From the NCBI GenBank assembly GCA_030998015.1, contig JARWMV010000245.1, forward strand, positions 868,001 to 932,000: DNA of 64,000 nt, in the 5' to 3' direction. A program made the position numbers and the translations under genes. Below, piece by piece: positions 55,449 to 64,000 of this stretch. The notes beneath the pieces are model-generated. The model was not told the DNA's origin. It was given only the letters and a program-made list of their open reading frames with translations, and ran no database searches. Positions within the stretch are counted from its first letter, which is position 1, and each line of letters opens with the position of its first letter. Source of the stretch: Ceratorhiza oryzae-sativae (Eukaryota; Basidiomycota; Agaricomycetes; Cantharellales; Ceratobasidiaceae).

Positions 55449-57474
55449 ATGGACTCGGTGATTGAGCTCCAGCGCAACACGCACGAGGAGATCGAGAGGT
55501 TTGAAAAGGCGTTGGCCGATATTCTCTCGCGCCCGCAAGTCACGGTGAGCACCATGTCCATTTCGGTTTGTTTTGCGCGCCAACATGGTTGCTCTCTGTC
55601 CCAAGAACACGCTTCTCGAACGCGCATAAACACCAGTCGTCTGAACGAGCTGACTCTTTGGCCAATGTAGCACAGGGCCAATCTCATTGCCGAACACAAA
55701 GCAAGCGCCATCCTCGATCGAATGCACTCTCGAATGGTCACACTGAACTCGCAGTACATGGACGAGGCTGGGTCAGTAAGCGATTACAGGAATTGAGCAT
55801 AGCAGCTTACAGGTGTCTCAAATTGAAGACCAAGGGTACAAGCTCTCCAGCAGTTGTCTTCTGCTACTGCACCAGACGACCTAACGGATTTCTACGCCAA
55901 GCTTAAAAAGGTCAAGGATCACCACCACAAATACCCCGATACCGCAACGAATGGATTCAGTCTAGAGCTTAAAGGCTTATTAGAGGGCGGGAGTGCTCCG
56001 GGCGAGGAAGGGGTCGAGGTCGACGATCGTAAGTAGGCCCCGCACCCATGACAATTTGGAATATTAATCCATCTGGGGCAGCCTTTTCCCGACTTTTCTC
56101 TGGCGAAGAGTCTTTCGGTCGGTATGTTGACCTGAATGCGAACCATACCGAGTACAACAACCTCAAAGGCCTTGGCAAGCGTTTCTTGCCGTACCTCCAA
56201 TACCTCACAATTCTGGCCGAGGTTGGTGCCCCAGACGCAACTGGTCAGCTAGGAGCCGAGCTCGGTGAAAAGACAAGGTTTAGCAAGGAATACGAGACGT
56301 GAGTGGACATTTTCTTGACAACTGAAACAATTGCCAAAACTTGGTCGAAAAAGGTACCTATCAAATTTGTACAATTATTTGTTTTCATTTCTCAAACGTA
56401 CCCGACCGCTCCAGCCTCACGCCCAGCAGCAGGCAGATGCAGAAGCCGAGTTCGACAAACTATGGGAGCAGAATCAAATTCAAGGATGGGACGCAAGTGG
56501 AGGTTCGGGGTCAACAAGCGGAGGAGCCACTGCAGCTGAGGGTATATGGTGCGATGCTTGTAAGTTGGTACTTTTCCACCTTTGACACAGTCATGAGCCT
56601 TACGCCGCTATAGGTCAACGACACTACGCGAAGAAAACCGTTTACGATGCTCATTTGACCTCCAAAAAGCACATCAAAGCCGCAGCTCGAGCCGAGCAAA
56701 ACCCTGCTCCAGGAACAAACGGCTCAGCCCCCAATCCTGACACCAGACCACATCGCGTAAATACGTTAAAACCTATCGAGCCGCTCAGCTCACGCATCTC
56801 CTCGGACCAATCCTCAAAACACTTCACGGCACGTTGCTCGAAACGAAAGCCAACGTCGAACGACGATTCTCTTTGACCGCACACGAACGTGAACTGGAGT
56901 TGGAGGAGCCCGAGGTAGACATTGCGCCTGTTACGACTGGGGAAGGCACAGGGGATGCGCCCGCAATGGAGGAGGAAGAGGAGGAAGAGCGGATATACAA
57001 CCCGTTGAAACTCCCTCTTGGGTGGGACGGGAAACCGATCCCGTACTGGTTGTATAAACTCCATGGTTTGGGAGTTGAATACCGCTGCGAGATTTGTTCG
57101 GACCATGTGTATATGGGCAGGTACGCGTCTCCGCGGAACTCTGTATTCGTTCAATTAACCCACCCATCTTGAAGGAAAAACTTTGACCGCCATTTCCAAG
57201 AATCTCGACACGCGTTTGGTATGCGTGCACTCGGATTGCCAAACACCAAGCACTTCCATGAGATCACCCGTATTGAGGACGCTCTGGCCCGTAGGTTCCA
57301 TTCTCCTGCTCATTGCTTCCCTCATCTGACCAAATGATAGTGGCCGAACGTCTCAAGCGAGAAGGCAGGCAAGAAATACACCAAAACGAGACGATGGAGG
57401 AACTGGAAGACGAGGAGGGAAATGTGTACAACAAAAAGACTTACGAGGATCTCAAGAAGCAAGGCTTGATCTAG
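55449..57474 (+). CDS. PRP9: Splicing factor 3A subunit 3 (SF3A3/Prp9)
   Basis: U2 snRNP subunit needed for prespliceosome assembly. Start at 55449 gives [20 protein letters not shown], then [40 protein letters not shown] and [14 protein letters not shown] form the family core; [20 protein letters not shown] follows an intron. The first zinc finger is [20 protein letters not shown] with TSKKH. The second, near the C-terminus, reads [20 protein letters not shown] and [20 protein letters not shown]. The end is [12 protein letters not shown], close to the human protein. The frame between PDTRPHR and [12 protein letters not shown] works if a 32-base GT..AG intron (56757-56788) is removed, or if one C is added there. 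Either way the protein looks complete. Confidence 0.92.
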
Positions 57475-57733
57475 TCTCCGTATCCTCCCTCTTTTCCTTT
57501 TATGTAGTTTTATTGTGTTAATTGCTTAGCAAAAAAAACATACATGCCGAACTCTTCTCACTTCACCAGACTCTAATTTTCGCATGCGTGGCACCCAGAC
57601 GTCATGCTCCAAGTAATTATACCCAATGAGGACACCCGAGCGCTAAAGTGTCTCAGTCCAGCCTGAGCCTCTCAGTTCCACCACAGCCGTTGGGCAATCG
57701 GGAAACCCCCTCTGGTCTCCGAAACTCTCTGTG
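57475..57733. other. Intergenic region between SF3A3 and the inositol phosphatase gene
   Basis: 259 bp, with a run of A's near 57530. It contains the SF3A3 3' end and the phosphatase promoter. Confidence 0.4.
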
Positions 57734-60700
57734 ATGCATCTGTACCTACGCGATGCTCCGCAGCGAACGCTCATCCTCACGACGAGCTCTGAAGAAGAAC
57801 GGGCGGGCCGACCGAGGAGAGCTTTAGTCTTCCAAGCGGCAGAGGGTGCAAAGGCAAGTTCTCAGGCGGTGCTCCAATTTCTACGAAAGGATGAGGTGGA
57901 CTTGAATGGAGTTATTCGATTGACTCCACACGAAGTTGCTGGCTGTCTTGGGCTCATTAGTGTGGGAGGAGGTACGTCTCGATCATAACAACCCACGAAG
58001 ATGCTAAAGCGCAACCTCGAATAGAGCTCTTTCTTTCAGTCGTCACTTCCGCAATCATCATAGGAAACCTCTCGCCAAATCCCGCGAACCAAGAACAAGT
58101 TTCTAAAATCAACCAGGTGGCATTCTTCAGCCTCAACACAAACGCGTACGATGACCTCTCGCTCGCCTCGGATGGTCCGGGCAGTCCAACTATAGGCGTA
58201 TACGAAATGAACGACACATACGATCGAGACCACCAGATGCAGGCGGCTCAGCCCGTGTACGAGCATCCATGCTCCGCGCTCTCCAAGATTATGAGTTCGG
58301 GGACATTCTACTATGCGAGCAACGGCAAGTGGGATATTTCGACTCGTTTGCAAGCCCGGGCAAGACGAGAGGCGATGCACGACCATAGTGTGTTTGATCC
58401 GAGGTTCGTGTGGAATGAATACATTGCAGGGAGTGAGTTTAACTGTTTGTCGTGTGGGCTTGGGTGGATACGTTAACCTATAATTCGTCAGGCTTGATCG
58501 ATTTCAGAGGACAGTTAGATCCGAACGAGCGAGATGAGCTCGATGTGTGCCACTTTATCGTGAGTACAGACCCGGCCTATGTACGACCATAGCTAACGGG
58601 CTATTTTAGATCTTGGCAATCCAGGGCTATGTTGGACTTTATAGGATACCGCTGCCCGCACCTCCACAGGCTGGCGGGCCCACCATCGGAATACTTGGTT
58701 TGATCTCCCGACTTAGTTGGAAACGTGCCGGCACACGCTACAATACTCGAGGAGTAGACGATGTAAGTTATTCTTCTAGTGTCGGCGCACGGCTACTTAT
58801 CAGGGGATAGGACGGCAACGTCGCAAACTTTGTGGAGGTATGCGTGTTACATGGCTGGTAGTGGTATGGAGATTAACGCGGACCGACAGACTGAGACTAT
58901 TTTTGCTACGAATGATACATGCTGGTCGTATGTTCAAGTGAGGGGTAGCATACCACGTACGTGACGCTTCGGCTCGTTTCGCTTAGCCTAATATTACTAC
59001 ATACAGTATTCTGGGAGCAACAGGGTCTTCAAATAGGCGCACAACGAATCCAAATCACTCGCCCTCAAGCCGCATCCCAGCCAGCATTCGACCGGCACTT
59101 TGCGCAACTCGTCGACGAATATGAATCGGTGCACGTCATTAACCTCCTTGGAACGAAAGAAAATGAAGCAGCGCTCACAGCTGCATATGCCGCCCACCTG
59201 AAAACCTTGCGGGCGAGCGGAACAAGCGATGTGGACATGTCAAATCTTGATTTTCATGCAGTTGTCCGAACGATGGGCCACGATACCATTCCGGTCACGT
59301 TGAGAAGTTTAGAGGGTGTGAAGGACGGATTATCGAATCACTGCTATACCACGGTCGAGGGTGATGCGTTGACCATACCTCAGTGCGGCGTGTTCCGGAC
59401 AAACTGCTTAGATTGGTGAGTCGACCCGAATGTCAATGCCAACGCTAGCTGATCGACTTCCTTAGCTTGGACCGTACAAACTTTGTACAGGATATCCTAT
59501 CCAAACTCAACTTGGAATTCTTCCTGCGCAATGCACACCGAGAGTGGGTATCGTCCGTCGCAATTTGGGGCAATCATCGAGAGCTATGGGCCGAAAACGG
59601 AGACGCGCTATCCAGAATATATGCTGGCACTGGAGCTTTGAACACGAGCTTTACGAGAACTGGCAAAAGAACCTTTGCGGGCCTAATATCAGATGCAACA
59701 AAGAGCGTCGCCCGGTCGTACATCAATAATTTCCAGGACAAAGGCAAACAGGCTGCGATTGATTTGTTGCTGGTAAGTTTCATTTCCCGTTTCATGTGTG
59801 TATGCATTGTTGATGTGATCCAAGGGCAACCTGAACACTCAACGTCAAGTGACTATATCCGACCCAGTCCATGACTCGGTCCGAGCCACTCTTTCGTCGC
59901 GGTTACTGGAGTATTCTTCTCCGCATAAAGCGCAAATATTTGTCGGGACTTGGAACCTTAACGGACGAGTATGGCAGTGTGCTTTTCGTTAGCTATTTTG
60001 TTAATCTGTGACTTTAGCCTCCATCAGATAACATACTGCCTTGGCTTTTCCCTCGACCAGGTATGCTTTTTATGCACATTGCTCTATTGCTACTTATGTT
60101 CGTTTCAGATAGTACCGAGTACGTGCTTCGGGAACGGTACATCCTCCTGTAATAATAACGCCCTATTCCCAAGACCAGATTTATTCGTATTGGGCTTCCA
60201 GGAAATCGTACCTCTCACAGCGCAACAAATTGTTCAAACGGATCCAGAGAAGAAGTGAGCACATTTTCTAGTCCTCGTTAGGCAGGCTTACCAAAAAATC
60301 CCCAGGCGAATGTGGGAGAATTATATTATGGACACTCTGGCAACTAGGCGCGATAGAAAAGCAGAGTATGTTGTCCTAAGAAGCGAACAGGCGAGTCAAA
60401 CCTCATTATCAATTTATTTTGCCTAAACCTAGTTTTATTAGTTGGTGGGGACCGCCTTAATTGTGCTGTGCAAGACTAACTTAACCGGCAACATCCGCAA
60501 CGTGGAAGCTGCGACCAAAAAGGTGGAGGTGTTCCCCCAGAATACTTTCCAGTACTTGCCTAATCTATATATGCTTGTAGACCGGCCTAAGAGGAATGTC
60601 GGGTAACAAGGTAAAAGCCTAACTCGATCATGGGACGGTTAAATTAAAACCTCGCAAAGGGCGCTGTTGGGATCCGATTAGACCTTTACGATACGAGCTT

Positions 60701-62260
60701 CTGCTTTATTACCGCTCACCTTGCTGCTGGGCATATAAATGTCGAAGAACGCAATAACGACTATCGTACGATTGCGAACGGACTGGTGAGCAACGAATTT
60801 TGGTCGTTGTGTGTAGGATCTGACTTGCTGTTTTAGTCCTTCCTAAGAGGCAAGACTATTGGAAGTCACGAGTGAGTTTATGGATTTCTCCAACCTGGCT
60901 CACCCTAGCTGATATGAATAAATAGGAATGTCATATGGCTCGCGGACACTAATTATAGAGTCGATCTCTCAAATGAAGAAGTCCGCTATTTTGCTGGTAA
61001 CGATCAGCTCCACCTCTTGCTGGAAGCCGACCAGGTGCATATTACCAGGAGCCCTGAATTTGCACTATAACTTACCTGTTCACTCGTTAGCTACGAATAG
61101 CAATGGCAAGCCAAGCAGCGTTCATTGGATTTGAAGAAGGGCCAATTTTATTCCGACCTACGTACCGATACGATATAAACTCAGACGAATACGACACCTC
61201 GGAAAAGCTTCGTATTCCAGCGTGGACAGGTTTGCTGCCTCAGCCAATGAATCTGCCCTTAAATAACCAATACTCCCCTCTAGATCGCATTCTGTATCGC
61301 GGAACAGGATTGGATCTCAGCACGTATTTTCGAGCAGAGCTAAAGCAAAGTGATCATCGACCAGGTGCGTCTGATGTCCCATGAATTGATCCAGTCATGA
61401 TCGAATTTGAACCGTTCCAGTATATGCTATATTCCATGCGACCGCTCGCGCTATCGACACTACAAAAAAGAGCGCCCTTCAAGCTCAGCTTCTGGCTGGC
61501 ATCGCTAGCGTCGGAACGAACAAAAATTTAGATGAAAAGCTCGCTGCTTTGAGTATCAAGAAAGGGATCGCACGCACCCGTAAGTCACCAATCATACTAG
61601 ACGGTGTCACACGTGGCTTACGCACTAGGTCAAATACAGCACCCCCTCCTCCTGTTTCCAGTGCTCCAACCATTCCTCCTAGGATCCCTAACCGACCGTC
61701 GCTGTGGGACAACGCAGGGACTACTAATGGCGCACTCAATGCCTCTGCTCAAACAACCCAGCCAGCGCAAAAAGACCCATTTGACTCTGACCACGACAAT
61801 TCCGCAAGTTCTTCTGATGAAGAGCTTTACCGATCGACCCGCCTGGCTGCGCCCATTGAACCTACCCTGATCACAAACTCTACCGTCAAAGCATGGCCGG
61901 TCATGCGCCCATCGAATCGGCCATCAATAGATGTGCCACGACGGGTGTCAGATTCAGCACCGGGGGCGGAAGCCCTAAGCTCTTCAACAAGTTTTGAGCG
62001 TGTCGAAATACCTGACAGTCTAAAGGAGGGGGGAGCTACATAGTCCCAGCGCGCAGAACGAGGAGGTGCACAAACCAGTATCGGTGTCGGCGGTTGCGTC
62101 GATGTTTGAGGCAAAGGCAAAAGGAACGACCTCGCCTACTGTAGGGCCAAGCAGGGGGAACAGTGCACCTCCTTCGCGTTCAGCCAGCGGACTATCGAGA
62201 ACCGCGCCCCCACGGCCGCCTCCTAAACCCTCGAGCCTAACATCCCGGCCTAGTACCTAG
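57734..62260 (+). CDS. Synaptojanin-type phosphoinositide phosphatase (SAC domain + inositol 5-phosphatase domain)
   Basis: Relative of yeast Inp52/Inp53 and animal synaptojanin, which dephosphorylate PI(4,5)P2 and other phosphoinositides in endocytosis and Golgi traffic. Start at 57734 gives [20 protein letters not shown]. The SAC domain has [37 protein letters not shown] and FVWNEYIAG. The catalytic loop CLDCLDRTNF is split by an intron at 59,415-59,466. The 5-phosphatase domain follows with [88 protein letters not shown] and SDHRPVYAIF. A Pro/Ser-rich tail with SH3-ligand-like PPPP runs ends the protein. A G6 run at 62028-62033 breaks the frame: as written the stop is at 62043, with five G's the tail runs to 62260. 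Both catalytic domains look complete. Confidence 0.92.
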
Positions 62261-62432
62261 TAGAGCCCAAACTTCAACATCCCGTCCATTGTCTTACATC
62301 TTGTGCTTTCTTAGAATATTCTCTGGGTGATTTAAAGGCAATTTATGCATTAATCGCTATCGGTTATGAAATGACCATATCATTAGCCAAGTCACTTCAT
62401 CGGTAGACATGGTCGGCTAAATAAACAGTCAC
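62261..62432. other. Convergent intergenic region before NDUFS8
   Basis: A 172-bp AT-rich spacer between two stop codons. No gene. Confidence 0.4.
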
Positions 62433-63486
<1,054 letters not shown>

Positions 63487-63635
63487 GGTGGTGGACAAAT
63501 CTGCAAATCCTAGACGGGAGTGACGCGGGAGATCCTAATTAACCAATCGCAGCGCTTGCTTTCGATCAGCAAACCCACCACAATTCACTATACTCAGCGC
63601 CTAGCTGATCCTACATCCTCGACTACCATCACGCC
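63487..63635. promoter_or_regulatory. 149-bp divergent promoter between NDUFS8 and PFD2
   Basis: Two start codons point away from each other across 149 bp. No TATA box is obvious, as is common for housekeeping pairs. It contains aaccaatcgc at 63541-63550, a CCAAT core that the Hap2/3/5 complex could bind. Confidence 0.45.
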
Positions 63636-64000
63636 ATGGCTACTAAATCACTCACAGATCAAGGTACAGTCTCCCCGCCATGGCTTCATACCCACCCCTA
63701 ATTGTATGAGCCAGAAATCCAAGTGCGATTCTCACGATTTCAGAACGAACTGCAACAACTTGCTCAGAAAATTGGTGAGCTTGAGGCCGAAGCCGAAGAG
63801 CACGAGTAAGTACTCTTAACCCCTTACAACTCAATGTAATTATCTTGCGCAGGTTAGTTCTCGCAAGTTTGAGCGATCCTTATACCAATGATCCAGACCG
63901 CAAATGTTTCCGGATGATTGGAGGGGTGCTAGTGGAGCGTACAGTGAAAGATGTTGTACCTTCACTGGAGATGAATAGAAATGGTGTAAGTTTGGAGCCA
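63636..64000 (+). CDS. PFD2: Prefoldin subunit 2, 5' part (partial)
   Basis: Beta-type subunit of the prefoldin hexamer, which hands nascent actin and tubulin to the CCT chaperonin. Start at 63636 gives MATKSLTDQ. A short intron joins in phase to EIQVRFSRFQNELQQLAQKI and GELEAEAEEHE, the first coiled-coil arm. After another intron it continues LVLASLSDPYTNDPDRKCFR and MIGGVLVERTVKDVVPSLEM. RKCFRMIGGVLVERTV is the hallmark beta-hairpin of prefoldin 2. The sequence runs off the right edge of the window, probably at the next intron. Confidence 0.92.

Overview
This window is a gene-dense, intron-rich stretch of a filamentous fungus, almost certainly a basidiomycete of the class Agaricomycetes. 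Nearly every gene is broken by introns of about 45-70 bases with GT..AG ends. The gene set is eukaryotic core machinery plus fungal signatures: a velvet factor, a FRAY-type Ste20 kinase, a secreted sedolisin, a GH88/GH105-type pectin-side-chain hydrolase and an Rpd3S Rco1 subunit. The overall look resembles Rhizoctonia/Ceratobasidiaceae, but that is inference from family resemblance only. I see no prophage, CRISPR array, insertion sequence, rRNA or convincing tRNA.

Layout, left to right. At 1-806 is the 3' end of an unrecognised basic protein carrying a textbook APC/C D-box. At 1.5-4.7 kb is an Rco1-like double-PHD protein. Between 4.7 and 6.5 kb lies a possible small unrecognised minus-strand gene. 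Minus-strand genes follow: methionine aminopeptidase 1 (6.5-8.8 kb), a FRAY/OSR1 kinase (9.1-11.4 kb) and a secreted six-hairpin glycosidase (12.1-13.8 kb). A 2.5 kb gene-poor gap precedes a WDR89-like protein (16.4-18.3 kb), TIP41 (18.7-20.0 kb), RRS1 (minus, 20.0-21.3 kb), the mismatch-repair/meiosis protein MLH3 (21.5-24.7 kb), an Rtc3/SBDS-N protein (25.1-25.8 kb) and a mitochondrial-type PPR protein (26.0-29.8 kb).

Further right are a VelB velvet factor (minus, 30.0-32.0 kb), ARFGAP1/Gcs1 (32.8-34.5 kb), lipin/phosphatidate phosphatase (minus, 34.8-38.6 kb), an Eht1-type alpha/beta hydrolase (minus, 38.9-40.5 kb), a small F-box-like protein (41.5-42.3 kb), a USP36-like deubiquitinase (minus, 42.6-44.8 kb) and an AT-hook nuclear protein (44.9-47.8 kb). 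Then come a secreted sedolisin (minus, 48.1-50.5 kb), CHMP1 (minus, 51.0-51.9 kb), C9orf78/Tls1 (52.1-53.3 kb), eIF4A-III (minus, 53.7-55.2 kb), SF3A3/Prp9 (55.4-57.5 kb), a synaptojanin-type inositol phosphatase (57.7-62.3 kb), complex I NDUFS8 (minus, 62.4-63.5 kb) and the start of prefoldin subunit 2.

Many genes form head-to-head pairs with short shared promoters: RRS1/MLH3, CHMP1/C9orf78, eIF4A-III/SF3A3, NDUFS8/PFD2, and the USP/AT-hook pair with only 36 bp between start codons. C9orf78, eIF4A-III and SF3A3 form a run of three splicing-related genes. Lipin and the Eht1-like esterase form a tandem lipid pair, and the lipin promoter holds an exact copy of the yeast inositol-response decamer.

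Several genes carry single-base frame breaks at short homopolymers inside otherwise convincing coding sequence: 39,652 and 62,028 (strong), 44,940 (good), 27,222 and 46,235 (ambiguous). Taken together these look more like homopolymer miscalls in the assembly than true pseudogenes, and they should be checked before any gene is called broken. I found no clearly new biological system. The most promising leads are the lipin promoter element, the 36-bp divergent promoter, the GC-AG intron in velB, and the two unrecognised genes.
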